32,868 nucleotides of DNA from Nitrososphaerota archaeon (lineage in GTDB: Archaea > Thermoproteota > Nitrososphaeria > Nitrososphaerales > Nitrosopumilaceae): NCBI GenBank assembly GCA_028867615.1, contig JAGWGC010000006.1, forward strand, positions 1 through 32,868, given 5' to 3'. Shown here piece by piece: positions 18,081 to 27,776 of the stretch (its first letter is position 1; every line of letters begins with the position of its first letter). The notes beneath the pieces are model-generated. The model was not told where the DNA came from. It did not search any database and worked only from the letters and a program-made list of their open reading frames with translations. Position numbers and translations under genes: made by a program.

Positions 18081-18242
18081 GTTCTGCAATACCGCTTTAG
18101 ATGTTAAATATCTTTTGAAAAACATGATAAATTTTCGAACTGTTTTTCTACTACAAGGTATTTCAATGAAAATAACCCGTGAACAAATCTTCCGTAAAAA
18201 TTTGCGATCATGCCTAAATATGACAGAGTTAATTGGGTCACA

Positions 18243-18992
18243 ATGAGTAAAACTATACATGCAATAGCACTAGCTAGTATCATGGTACTGTCAATCATGA
18301 CATTTGACTGGCCTGCAGGATCAAGCTATGCTGCAAATGCATTCTCTGACAAGGATGAGAAACCAAAACAATTCAAAACAGGCAACGATGGTTTTCATGG
18401 AAAACGAAATAGCTGTCCAAGCCAAAGCTTTTTGGCAGACCCACATTCAAATGTAGCCAAACAAGTTCTAGACATTTCATACCTCGTACAAAATGATGAA
18501 GATTCCGGGGTGGGGAGCTATTGGGCACTTGACCATCTCAATGAACACCTAAAAGTGTGGAAGCTTGCAGACGGTTCATTTTATGCAATCAAAAAGTTTG
18601 ATGGCATATTTACAACACCACAAGGTGCACTAGACCCAGGAACAGGAACACGTGTACAAAACGAATCATCATTTGGTGATATAACTGGAGGTTATGTTGC
18701 TGTGCTTAATGGAACATTTGCTCCTGGTACAAACCCTGTCAATGGCAACATTGGAATATTCAACTATGGTGGAACAACAAGTGACATACTCCTTGGTGCA
18801 TCCAATATTAATGGCGCACCACATCCATACGACTGGACAATGGCCTATTTTAGCACCCAAAGCGGTTTTACCGAAACGCATTGGGGATGGTCATACACTC
18901 TAGACCCAGAATTTCAGTCAAACACTTCGGTTAATCAATGGTGCAACTATGACAACATAGACGGCGGAAACTCTGGCGACATCAGATCATAA
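18243..18992 (+). CDS. Secreted hypothetical protein
   Basis: Signal peptide MSKTIHAIALASIMVLSIMTFDWPAGSSYAANAF, then a Gly/Asn/aromatic-rich extracellular-type sequence. Confidence 0.75.
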   Translation: MSKTIHAIALASIMVLSIMTFDWPAGSSYAANAFSDKDEKPKQFKTGNDGFHGKRNSCPSQSFLADPHSNVAKQVLDISYLVQNDEDSGVGSYWALDHLNEHLKVWKLADGSFYAIKKFDGIFTTPQGALDPGTGTRVQNESSFGDITGGYVAVLNGTFAPGTNPVNGNIGIFNYGGTTSDILLGASNINGAPHPYDWTMAYFSTQSGFTETHWGWSYTLDPEFQSNTSVNQWCNYDNIDGGNSGDIRS

Positions 18993-19102
18993 TCCCAGAA
19001 AACCCTTTTTTATTTTCCATCACATTACTAGACTATCTCTAAACCAATTTGTTACATTATTTGCACACAGCACAGTATCACAGCACAACTAAAACTCTGG
19101 AT

Positions 19103-19561
19103 ATGAAACTAAAAGATGATGCCACAGCCAAGCTGATAAAAATGTCAGAAAGTGTCAGGGAGGAAATAACGAGAGACATATTAGATACATTTGGTGTTGA
19201 CATATCAAAACAAGAACTAGTGCATCACGACAAGACAAAACCTGTCTGGACCCAACAGATTCGTGACAACAGGGCCTTGAAGCACGAACTTGATTCGTTC
19301 CTAAATCTAGTGAAAAACAATGTAGAACACCTGCCGGAAATGATAAAATTTGAAAGGGAGCACCCTCTGGCTATTGAAGAAAATAATTCTCATGATTCCA
19401 TATCATATGATCTCGAGTTTCTCTGGATATGTGAGTCTCATGTGAAAAAATTTGAAAAGGAAAAACACTTATCACAAAAGGAAATATCAAGATATAATAT
19501 TCAAATTCAAGAGCTAAAAGACAAGATACGATACATTACAGTAGATAACCTTCAGAAATAA
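19103..19561 (+). CDS. Hypothetical charged/helical protein
   Basis: Likely start MKLKDDATAKLIKMSESVREEI; coding-like to TAA. Confidence 0.7.
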   Translation: MKLKDDATAKLIKMSESVREEITRDILDTFGVDISKQELVHHDKTKPVWTQQIRDNRALKHELDSFLNLVKNNVEHLPEMIKFEREHPLAIEENNSHDSISYDLEFLWICESHVKKFEKEKHLSQKEISRYNIQIQELKDKIRYITVDNLQK

Positions 19562-19569
19562 TACTTGAT

Positions 19570-20346
19570 CTACAAGTGAATTTCGGAAACCCTTGACAAA
19601 ACAACTACTGCAATTAAAGATATAGATATTGCAAGACCTGCCAACGGACCAAATTCTGGAATTACCGTGGCGCCAACCAATTCAAGTTCTGTAGAATTTG
19701 CAGGAATTGAGCAATCAAGTATGCGTATAGTATCAGTCTCACTCTGCGAACACAAGATCTGGTTTCCGTCAACTTTTAATACGATATTTCCTCCAGGTGT
19801 ATCAATTATTTTTTTCGGAATTTGATATTCCTGGTTTGCAGAATTGCCAGACACTTGTGATGTATCCATTGAAATTTTTATTGTATTATCAGTAGTAGAT
19901 ACTGAGACATCACCATATTTTATCATGTTTGTGCCATTTGTTCTTATTTTTATTTCACTATCAAAAACAGGGATTGTACTCAACGTTCCAGAATCTAGTA
20001 CAAAATGTAACTGACCGGAGGAATTGTTGTACTTGATATTGACAGTATATGTGCCACCCAAGGAATCATCGTTTAATACAAAATCGTGAACAAATAGATT
20101 GTTTAACAAGCTTACCTGTCCCACATCATAGACATTCCCCATGGGATTTCGAACAATTATGTTTACTGGATTACTGTTTACAACTTGGCCAACAGATCCG
20201 CTGATTATCACTTTATCTCCTGGTTGGTACGAACCCTTGTTTACAGACGCCGTAATTCCAGAATTATCTGCATAAACTGGAAGAATGATTGACGGTATGA
20301 CAAGAAGCAAGATTAGAAAAACTATATTTTTTGAGATACTCATCAA
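19570..20346 (-). CDS. Surface protein with signal peptide and PEFG-CTERM sorting signal
   Basis: N-terminal hydrophobic signal; C-terminus VIPEFGPLAGLAISISLIAVVVLSRVSEIHL (PEFG + TM + basic residue). Confidence 0.85.
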   Translation of the reverse strand: MMSISKNIVFLILLLVIPSIILPVYADNSGITASVNKGSYQPGDKVIISGSVGQVVNSNPVNIIVRNPMGNVYDVGQVSLLNNLFVHDFVLNDDSLGGTYTVNIKYNNSSGQLHFVLDSGTLSTIPVFDSEIKIRTNGTNMIKYGDVSVSTTDNTIKISMDTSQVSGNSANQEYQIPKKIIDTPGGNIVLKVDGNQILCSQSETDTIRILDCSIPANSTELELVGATVIPEFGPLAGLAISISLIAVVVLSRVSEIHL

Positions 20347-20419
20347 AAGTCTGTGATATTTCTATGATATTTAACTGTGATTTTATGTCGCATCAGAAAT
20401 TAAATGTCTATGCATGAAC

Positions 20420-21928
20420 CTAGAAGAATGAGTCAAGGCCTTTTTTTGCAACGGGTGCTTCTTGTTGTTCCAGAAACTTGTTCATTTTCTCGCCCATTCC
20501 CTTTGCAGCTGTAACCTTGCGTTTGCCTATCCAGTAATACGTTTCATCAGTTGTATCTTTTGCAATTAATACTACTAGTTTACCATAATCCTTTCTTCCA
20601 GTACGGCCTTTTCTCTGGACATATCGAATCGAACTTGGAACATTATCAAAAAATACTACTAGATTAACTTCTGAAATATCAAGACCCTCCTCACCTACAC
20701 GGGTTGCAATTAATACCTTGTATTGCCCATCACGGAATTTCTGTATTGTCTCTATCTGTTTTTTCTGTTTAAGGCCTGTTTCTCCAGCTTTTCCTATTAA
20801 AAATCCAGAAGGGATTCCCATCTCATTTAGTTTCAGGTGTATGACATCCACTGAATCCCTATAGCTTGTAAAGACAAGTGCCTTTCCAGGAATGTCATGC
20901 AATACCTCCTTTAGTTTTTCCATTTTGGAATGCTCAATTCCTTTTTCCTGTGCTTGTTTTGCAAGCCTTACTGCCCTGCTAAAATTCAGATCATTTTCAA
21001 ACAAGTCTCTTATGCCGACTCCTTTTTTCTCCCGAGTTCTCTCGCAAAACCTAAGAAAGGATGTAACACCGTGAGATTCAAACACGTTTAGTGCATGAAT
21101 AAGACGTATAGCAGTAAAAAGAGGCTTGGCAGCTCGCCTGTTTTGTCTTAAAACAAATTCCCTTACACGCAAGAGTTCAGACATTGACCGGCTTCCAGAA
21201 AGGTTGAGTCCGAGTTTTTTGAGTTCAAGATACCTAGAATCAATTGTGGCTTTTATCAAGGCCTGAATCTCTTTCATCTCTGGTCCAAGTTCAACAGTGA
21301 TCCATTGAGTGTCTGTTTGTTGAACGTATGGACTTACATCTGGACTCTCTTCTGTCCTCTGGGCTATGCTTGTAATCTGTAGTATCTTTACCATTTCCTC
21401 TGCCTTTTGTTTCTCGCTTGGTAAAGTAGCAGTCATGCCAATTATTCTGACACTCATGTTTGCAAAACGCTCTGCAATTCCAGAGTATGCATAATCTCCA
21501 ACTGTCCTATGAGCCTCATCAAATATTACAAGTGAAAACTGATCAGTGGAAACAATCTGTCTGTCAAGATCATTTTTTACAATTTCAGGAGTTGCACAAA
21601 TTATGCTATTTACCCAAAGTTTCTTTCTTTTTGCAAGTAAATCTTCTCCTGTAACAAGAGCAATATCATCAATTAACAAATTATTTTTTAAAAACTCATA
21701 ATGCTGATGCGCCAAGACTCTGGTAGGGGCCAAGAATAAGACCCCCCCTTTTCCTCTTGACATAAATTCTGCAATCACATGCAATGCAACAGTAGTCTTA
21801 CCAAGCCCTGTTGGAAGTACAATTAGACAATTTTCTGCAATTGCCTGTCTTGCCAAGTTGTCTTGATAATCCCTGTGCTCTATGCTTGATTTTTTGATAT
21901 ACCGGTGTTCTACGAAATTGCCACTCAA
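20420..21928 (-). CDS. SF2 helicase, Hef/FANCM-type helicase without nuclease domain
   Basis: EHRDYQDNLARQAIAENCLIVLPTGLGKTTVA (motif I), DEAHR (II), MTATLP (III), RKGRTGR (VI). Confidence 0.88.
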   Translation of the reverse strand: MSGNFVEHRYIKKSSIEHRDYQDNLARQAIAENCLIVLPTGLGKTTVALHVIAEFMSRGKGGVLFLAPTRVLAHQHYEFLKNNLLIDDIALVTGEDLLAKRKKLWVNSIICATPEIVKNDLDRQIVSTDQFSLVIFDEAHRTVGDYAYSGIAERFANMSVRIIGMTATLPSEKQKAEEMVKILQITSIAQRTEESPDVSPYVQQTDTQWITVELGPEMKEIQALIKATIDSRYLELKKLGLNLSGSRSMSELLRVREFVLRQNRRAAKPLFTAIRLIHALNVFESHGVTSFLRFCERTREKKGVGIRDLFENDLNFSRAVRLAKQAQEKGIEHSKMEKLKEVLHDIPGKALVFTSYRDSVDVIHLKLNEMGIPSGFLIGKAGETGLKQKKQIETIQKFRDGQYKVLIATRVGEEGLDISEVNLVVFFDNVPSSIRYVQRKGRTGRKDYGKLVVLIAKDTTDETYYWIGKRKVTAAKGMGEKMNKFLEQQEAPVAKKGLDSFF

Positions 21929-22052
21929 TTAATTCATAATTGTCATCATCTTGGTAAAAAGCTTGTTTAGAATAGAAAGTTGATCTTTACTTACTACTCT
22001 TTTCACTCCAAGATGTTTGTAATCTTATATTGGACCGTTATACAGTCTCCAT

Positions 22053-22589
22053 ATGAACAAGTCATTCGACCGTCCTACGTGGGACGAGTATTTTATGCTC
22101 CAAGCAGAGTTGGCAAAATTACGATCAAATTGCATTACAAGACAAGTTGGTGCAGTAATTGTACGAGAAAACAGACAGATTGCCACAGGCTATAATGGAA
22201 CGCCTCCAGGGGTAAAAAATTGCTTCGAGGGCGGCTGTAAAAGATGTCAACTTCGAATAGAAGGTAAAGTTGCATCAGGCGAAGGTCTTGACAGGTGCCT
22301 ATGCAACCATGCTGAAGCAAATGCCATAATGCATTGCGCCATACTTGGAGTAGGATCTGGCACCAAAAACTCTACCCTGTATACCACATTTATCACATGT
22401 TTAGAGTGTAGCAAAATGGCAATCACAATCGGGATTAAAAGAATAGTCTGCCTTGGAAATTATCCTGAGACAGATTATGAATTGTTACACGAAGCTGGAT
22501 TAGAGATAGTGATTTTGGACAAGAGTCGAATAAATCATTGGATAAGGGTTCTCCTTGAAGAGCCAAATGCCCATCTAACACCAAAGTGA
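22053..22589 (+). CDS. CMP/dCMP deaminase
   Basis: NHAEANAI and TCLECSK zinc-site motifs; RPTWDEYFMLQAELAKLRSNCITRQVGAVIV. Confidence 0.9.
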   Translation: MNKSFDRPTWDEYFMLQAELAKLRSNCITRQVGAVIVRENRQIATGYNGTPPGVKNCFEGGCKRCQLRIEGKVASGEGLDRCLCNHAEANAIMHCAILGVGSGTKNSTLYTTFITCLECSKMAITIGIKRIVCLGNYPETDYELLHEAGLEIVILDKSRINHWIRVLLEEPNAHLTPK

Positions 22590-22596
22590 TGGCATC

Positions 22597-25500
22597 ATGT
22601 CAAACGCAATAGAAGAAGTAACAACCACCATGCTACCAGCACTACTGGTGTCGGCAGCATATGATGGTCTGAAAAAATGTGCGGTGCTCAAGTTTTATGA
22701 GCCAAAATCTCAAACGCTAAAACTTTGGTTTGACAATACAGGGCATAAACCATATTGTTATTCAAAACTAGACCCAGAAGAACTAAAATTTTTGTCAAGT
22801 AGAACCGATGTATTAAAACTTGAAAGTGTCAAGCGGGAAGATTTGCTAAAAGACCGCATGATTGACATGACAAAAATTACAGTAACAGATCCACTTGCAA
22901 TTGGTGGCACCCAGACTGACAAGAGTATAAGGAACATCATGGAGACATGGGAGTCAGACATTAAATATTATGAAAACTATCTTTATGACAACTCGTTAAT
23001 TGTTGGCAGGTATTATACCATAGAAGACGGTAAACTCAAAGAGTATTCATATCCGATACCAGATGAGGTCCAGCTTGCACTAAAAGGACTGTTGTTTGAC
23101 AAGATAACAAACATTGGAATAATAGACACAAAGGGATTTCAAAATCACATCAGTGAATGGGCAAATCTTCTCAATCAACCTGTACCCAACATACGGAGAA
23201 TTACCTTTGATATCGAGGTAGAGTCTGAAACAGGAAGAATTCCTGATCCTAAAATTGCTGACAGAAAAATTACGGCGATAGGATTTTGTGCAAGTGATGA
23301 TTTCAAGACAGTTTTTGTCCTAAAGCGGGCAGGACTACAAATGGGAACTGACGAGCTTCCAAAGGATGTCAAGATAAGTTTCTATGAAGAAGATAAGGAG
23401 GCAGACATGTTAAGAGACGCATTCAAGATTTTGGAAAATTATCCATTTGTAATAACATTCAACGGAGATGAATTTGACATGCCTTTCATGTACAACAGGG
23501 CAGAAAGGCTGGGTGTTCCATTAAAGGAAATTCCATTGGTGATGATGCGTGATTCTGCAACTCTTAAAAAAGGCGTACATATTGACCTGTACAGAACATT
23601 TTCCAATCGTTCATTTCAAATCTATGCTTTTTCACACAAGTATAATGACTTTTCACTAAACACCATATGCGAAGGACTAATTGATGAATCCAAGACAGAA
23701 TACGAGGGAGAACTAGAAGATCTCTCTCTTTATGAATTGGGAAACTATTGTTTCAACGATTCAAGAATCACACAAAAACTTACAAGTTTTAACAATGATT
23801 TGTTGATGAATCTTCTTGTCGTCATAACAAGAATTGGACGCATGCCAATTGATGACATATCAAGAATGGGCGTATCTCAATGGATTCGAAGTCTGTTTTA
23901 TTATGAACATCGAAAGCACAATTATTTGATACCGCGAAGGGAAGAACTTGATCAAAAATCTGGTACTGCGTCAACAGAAGCTGTTATCAAAGACAAAAAG
24001 TATCGCGGAGGTCTAGTAGTAGAACCCACAGAAGGAATTCATTTCAATGTATCTGTAATGGACTTTGCAAGTCTGTATCCTAGCATAATCAAGGTGAGAA
24101 ACTTATCCTATGAGACAGTAAGATGCATCCATGATGAATGCAAAAAGAACATGATCCCAGGCACCACGCATTGGGTTTGTACCAAGAAAAATGGTCTGAC
24201 TGCCACATTAATTGGCTCGCTGAGGGACCTACGTGTAAACTATTACAAGAGCTTATCAAAAAACCCAAGCCTTTCTGCTGATCAAAGACAATTGTACACA
24301 GTAGCAAGTCAGGCGCTCAAGGTCATTTTGAACGCAAGCTATGGTGTAATGGGTGCAGAAATATTTCCACTATACTGCCTGCCGGTTGCCGAAGCAACTA
24401 CAGCAGTTGGGAGGTTTACAATTTTAGAAACAATTGAAAAATGTAAATCAGTTGGAATCGAGGTTTTATACGGAGACAGTGTACTTCCGGACACACCAAT
24501 CACAATTCGCAGAAAAGACGGAACAATTGATTTGATTCCAATAGAAACACTGATGCCAAAAACAGTAAGCAATACAAGATATGATAAGCTTGGAGATATT
24601 GAAGTACTGACAGAGAAAGGATTTACGAAAATAAAACATGTCTACCGGCACAAGGTAAAGAAGAAAGGATATCGAATTCTCACCAGAAAAGGATTTGTAG
24701 AATGTACTGAAGATCATAGCCTAGTCATAAATGGAAAAAGTGTAAAACCATCAGATCTAAAAGTGGGAGACAAGATTAATCAGGTTTCATTTAAAACAGA
24801 ATCCAGAATACATGTAAGCCCAGACCTAGGGTGGCTATTTGGTCTTTTTATTTCAAAAGGCACATGTAACACACACAGACATGAAAAGTGTATCAAATAT
24901 TCATGGAGAATTGTAAATCAAGACAAAAAGTTATTGCAAAAAGCACAAAAAATTATACACGAACATTTAGCTTTGGAAACAACCATCGAGGACATTCATA
25001 AAAGATCTTCCACATACGCATTGGTCCCAAAAGACAATCACAAACTATTTGTTGAGTATTTCAAGCTTTTTTGTTATCGTGATGACCACAAGGGAGTACC
25101 ACAACCCATATTGAATGCAAACAATGAGGCAAAGATGGCATTCATAAATGGAATGTCAGATAGAGACACCCATGCCAAGATAAATGGATTGACGATGCTT
25201 GATCAAATACACAAGACCGTTATTGCGGGAGTCATCGTCATGTTGGAACAATTAGGGCTAGAATACTCGCTACAAATAAGAAAAGACAAGCCAAGCGTAT
25301 GTAGACTCGAAATAATTAAAGATCAAAAAAATCGGAGAATAAAACAATCGGATATCATCGAAACAATAGAAAAATTTAGCATAAGTGGATATGTATATGA
25401 TTTGGAAACAAAGAATCATCATTTTTGTGGCGGATTAGGCAATGTCTTGCTACATAATACCGATTCATTATTTTTGAAAGCCCCATCGCAAGATCAGGTG

Positions 25501-26130
25501 CAAGGAGTGGTAGAATGGGCAAAAACAGAATTCGGAGTTGATTTGGATCTAGACAAGGAATATCGTTATGTAGTATTTAGTAAAAGAAAGAAAAACTATC
25601 TGGGAGTACAAAAAGATGGCAAGGTAGATGTCAAAGGTTTGACTGGAAAGAAATCACATACTCCACCATTTATTAGAAATCTGTTTTATGAAATACTTGG
25701 AATCTTGTCACAAGTACAAAACGAACAGGAGTTCTCCCAGTCCAAGACAAAAATTGGTGACATGATATCGGGTTATGCAAAAAAATTAAAGGCAAAGCAA
25801 ATTCCCCTTGTAGAACTTGCATTCAACGTAATGATAAGTAAAGCCCCCGCAGAATATGTCAAAACTATCCCTCAACACATCAGGGCTGCCAAACTGTTAG
25901 AACAGACAAGAGAGATAAAAAAAGGCGATATTATTTCATATGTCAAGATAATAAACAAACCAGGGGTGAAACCTACAGAAATGGCAAGGCCAGATGAGAT
26001 TGACACTCCAAAATACATGGAGTTTATGGAAAGTACATTTGACCAAATATTGTCTTCAATGGACTTGGACTTTGCAAGCTTGATTGGTGAACCAAAACAG
26101 ACTGGATTAGACCAATTTTTCTGGAAGTAA
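22597..26130 (+). CDS. polB: Family B DNA polymerase containing an intein
   Basis: FDIEVESETG (Exo I), DFASLYPSIIKVRNLSYE (motif A), KVILNASYGVMGAE (motif B), YGD|intein|TDSLFLKAP (motif C). Confidence 0.95.
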   Translation: MSNAIEEVTTTMLPALLVSAAYDGLKKCAVLKFYEPKSQTLKLWFDNTGHKPYCYSKLDPEELKFLSSRTDVLKLESVKREDLLKDRMIDMTKITVTDPLAIGGTQTDKSIRNIMETWESDIKYYENYLYDNSLIVGRYYTIEDGKLKEYSYPIPDEVQLALKGLLFDKITNIGIIDTKGFQNHISEWANLLNQPVPNIRRITFDIEVESETGRIPDPKIADRKITAIGFCASDDFKTVFVLKRAGLQMGTDELPKDVKISFYEEDKEADMLRDAFKILENYPFVITFNGDEFDMPFMYNRAERLGVPLKEIPLVMMRDSATLKKGVHIDLYRTFSNRSFQIYAFSHKYNDFSLNTICEGLIDESKTEYEGELEDLSLYELGNYCFNDSRITQKLTSFNNDLLMNLLVVITRIGRMPIDDISRMGVSQWIRSLFYYEHRKHNYLIPRREELDQKSGTASTEAVIKDKKYRGGLVVEPTEGIHFNVSVMDFASLYPSIIKVRNLSYETVRCIHDECKKNMIPGTTHWVCTKKNGLTATLIGSLRDLRVNYYKSLSKNPSLSADQRQLYTVASQALKVILNASYGVMGAEIFPLYCLPVAEATTAVGRFTILETIEKCKSVGIEVLYGDSVLPDTPITIRRKDGTIDLIPIETLMPKTVSNTRYDKLGDIEVLTEKGFTKIKHVYRHKVKKKGYRILTRKGFVECTEDHSLVINGKSVKPSDLKVGDKINQVSFKTESRIHVSPDLGWLFGLFISKGTCNTHRHEKCIKYSWRIVNQDKKLLQKAQKIIHEHLALETTIEDIHKRSSTYALVPKDNHKLFVEYFKLFCYRDDHKGVPQPILNANNEAKMAFINGMSDRDTHAKINGLTMLDQIHKTVIAGVIVMLEQLGLEYSLQIRKDKPSVCRLEIIKDQKNRRIKQSDIIETIEKFSISGYVYDLETKNHHFCGGLGNVLLHNTDSLFLKAPSQDQVQGVVEWAKTEFGVDLDLDKEYRYVVFSKRKKNYLGVQKDGKVDVKGLTGKKSHTPPFIRNLFYEILGILSQVQNEQEFSQSKTKIGDMISGYAKKLKAKQIPLVELAFNVMISKAPAEYVKTIPQHIRAAKLLEQTREIKKGDIISYVKIINKPGVKPTEMARPDEIDTPKYMEFMESTFDQILSSMDLDFASLIGEPKQTGLDQFFWK
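24478..25458 (+). mobile_element. Intein (327 aa) with degenerate DOD/LAGLIDADG domain at the PolB motif C site
   Basis: Starts SVLPDTPITIRRKDGTIDLIPIETL; block B ECTEDHSLVIN; end block GYVYDLETKNHHFCGGLGNVLLHN followed by extein T (TDSLF). Confidence 0.93.
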
Positions 26131-26276
26131 ACAGGACGTAAATAATATTGATCGGTTTTGGTCTCGAAAAATTGTTAAAACCTAGCATTAACCATAAAAA
26201 ATGATCAAATATTTACACCTGTATGTCAAGTCTGTCAGTACTAAAATTTATAAATAAAGTTATAGAAATTACAAGT

Positions 26277-26444
26277 ATGCGAAAAGATTCATGCAGAAAT
26301 TGCGGTGTTACCATGGAAGAATTCCAACGTTGCACTGTATGTAGTGAAGTAAACCAGTTTGTCTGCACCATCTGTAGAAAGGCAAGCGACGAGCAGGTCC
26401 ACCCAAAATGTAGTCTGATCGCAAGAAATGTTGTATGCAATTAG
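26277..26444 (+). CDS. Small Cys-rich zinc-binding protein
   Basis: MRKDSCRNCGVTMEEFQRCTVCSEVNQFVCTICRKASDEQVHPKC: several CxxC pairs. Confidence 0.75.
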   Translation: MRKDSCRNCGVTMEEFQRCTVCSEVNQFVCTICRKASDEQVHPKCSLIARNVVCN

Positions 26445-26458
26445 ATACTTTTCAAACA

Positions 26459-26516
26459 TTCAAAATTTGAACAATTTTGCTTTGCAAAAAAGAGGTTGGT
26501 TTCAATTCCAAACCAA
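26459..26516. repeat. Three consecutive short inverted repeats in an intergenic region
   Basis: TTCAAA-A-TTTGAA, TTTTGC-TTT-GCAAAA (26475-26489), TTGGTTT-CAATTCC-AAACCAA (26496-26516). Confidence 0.55.
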
Positions 26517-26626
26517 AAAGAGTATTTTTGAATAGATAACAGTTCATGTGATCATCTCTGAAAATCTCAGTTTTTTATTTGCCAAAAAGATCAAGATTTG
26601 AAATATTATTATACCACTGTAAAATG

Positions 26627-27514
26627 ATGAGCCTTACACAAATGAGTTTTCTTGACTTGTACATGAATCGAAATCCACTGATAACAAGCCCGAGTGAAAG
26701 TGGGGACGTATCCGCAATAGTTTATGGTATCCCTTTTGACTCGACGCATTCATTTAGACCTGGAACAAGATTTGGTCCAGACGCAGTACGCCAAGCTTTT
26801 AACAATATTGAAATATTTTCAACACGATTTAACGTAGATTTAGAAAGTGTCAATATCGAAGACCTTGGAAATACATATCATACGGTAGTTGCGACCGAAG
26901 TGCTTGACATGGTTGGAAAGATAACAACCGAGCTTGCAGAGAGAAACAAGCAGATGATCATTTTAGGAGGGGAGCACTTGATTACATATGGTACATACAT
27001 GGCATTTCCAAAAGATACCGGTTACATAGTATTTGATGCACATTATGATTTAAGAGATGAGTATGCAGACATTAAGCTGAGTCATGCAGCATACCTTAGA
27101 AGAATCATTGAAAAACGTGGCGCTGAAAATATTGTCCATGTTGGCGCAAGATCATTTGTAAAAGAAGAGCTTGCATTCAAGACAGAGCACAAGGTAAATG
27201 TTGTGACAGATAAGGACATCAGGGAGGGTAGAGGACCGAAGATGGTCAAAGACTTCATGTCTACTTTTGACAAGATCTATGTCAGTATTGATTTGGATGT
27301 GCTAGACCCAGCATTTGCACCAGGGGTTGGGAATCCAGAAGCCATGGGAATCACATCACGAGAGTTATTTGATATGATATATGCATTAGAGGGCAATACC
27401 ATAAGATGCATGGACATAGTGGAACTTTGTCCGCCATATGACAATGGTGCAACAGCCTCCGTTGCTGCAAAACTAATGTCTGAAGTCATAGCAATGAGTT
27501 TATCCCGCAAGTAA
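26627..27514 (+). CDS. Agmatinase/arginase-family ureohydrolase
   Basis: GGEHLITYG, DAHYDLRDEY, SIDLDVLDPAFAPGVGNPE metal-ligand motifs. Confidence 0.92.
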   Translation: MSLTQMSFLDLYMNRNPLITSPSESGDVSAIVYGIPFDSTHSFRPGTRFGPDAVRQAFNNIEIFSTRFNVDLESVNIEDLGNTYHTVVATEVLDMVGKITTELAERNKQMIILGGEHLITYGTYMAFPKDTGYIVFDAHYDLRDEYADIKLSHAAYLRRIIEKRGAENIVHVGARSFVKEELAFKTEHKVNVVTDKDIREGRGPKMVKDFMSTFDKIYVSIDLDVLDPAFAPGVGNPEAMGITSRELFDMIYALEGNTIRCMDIVELCPPYDNGATASVAAKLMSEVIAMSLSRK

Positions 27515-27543
27515 CTTAAGAGAGAAACAAAATTACCATCCTA

Positions 27544-27774
27544 GTGGAAGAAAGCATTTCTGATCTTGTCAAAAAAGGCATTCAGTTGGTTGTAGATGGA
27601 GATTTTGAGAATGCATTAAGTTATTTTGATCAAGCAATAATGATACAACCAAGTAACCCTGATTTGCTCAACAAAAAAGGAATTGCTCTGCGTGGCCTAG
27701 GAAGATATGATGAGGCCATTGAATGTTTTAATAAATCGCTGCAACTTGACCCAAGAGATTTAGATGCTTCCTAA
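27544..27774 (+). CDS. Short tetratricopeptide-repeat protein (GTG start, 76 aa)
   Basis: GDFENALSYFDQAIMIQPSNPDLLNKKGIALRGLGRYDEAIECFNKSLQLDP: TPR consensus. Confidence 0.85.
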   Translation: MEESISDLVKKGIQLVVDGDFENALSYFDQAIMIQPSNPDLLNKKGIALRGLGRYDEAIECFNKSLQLDPRDLDAS

Positions 27775-27776
27775 TA

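Noticed and set aside
21980-22195. Plus-strand 71-aa ORF overlapping the dCMP deaminase start
   Set aside because: Out of frame with a confident gene, no domain.
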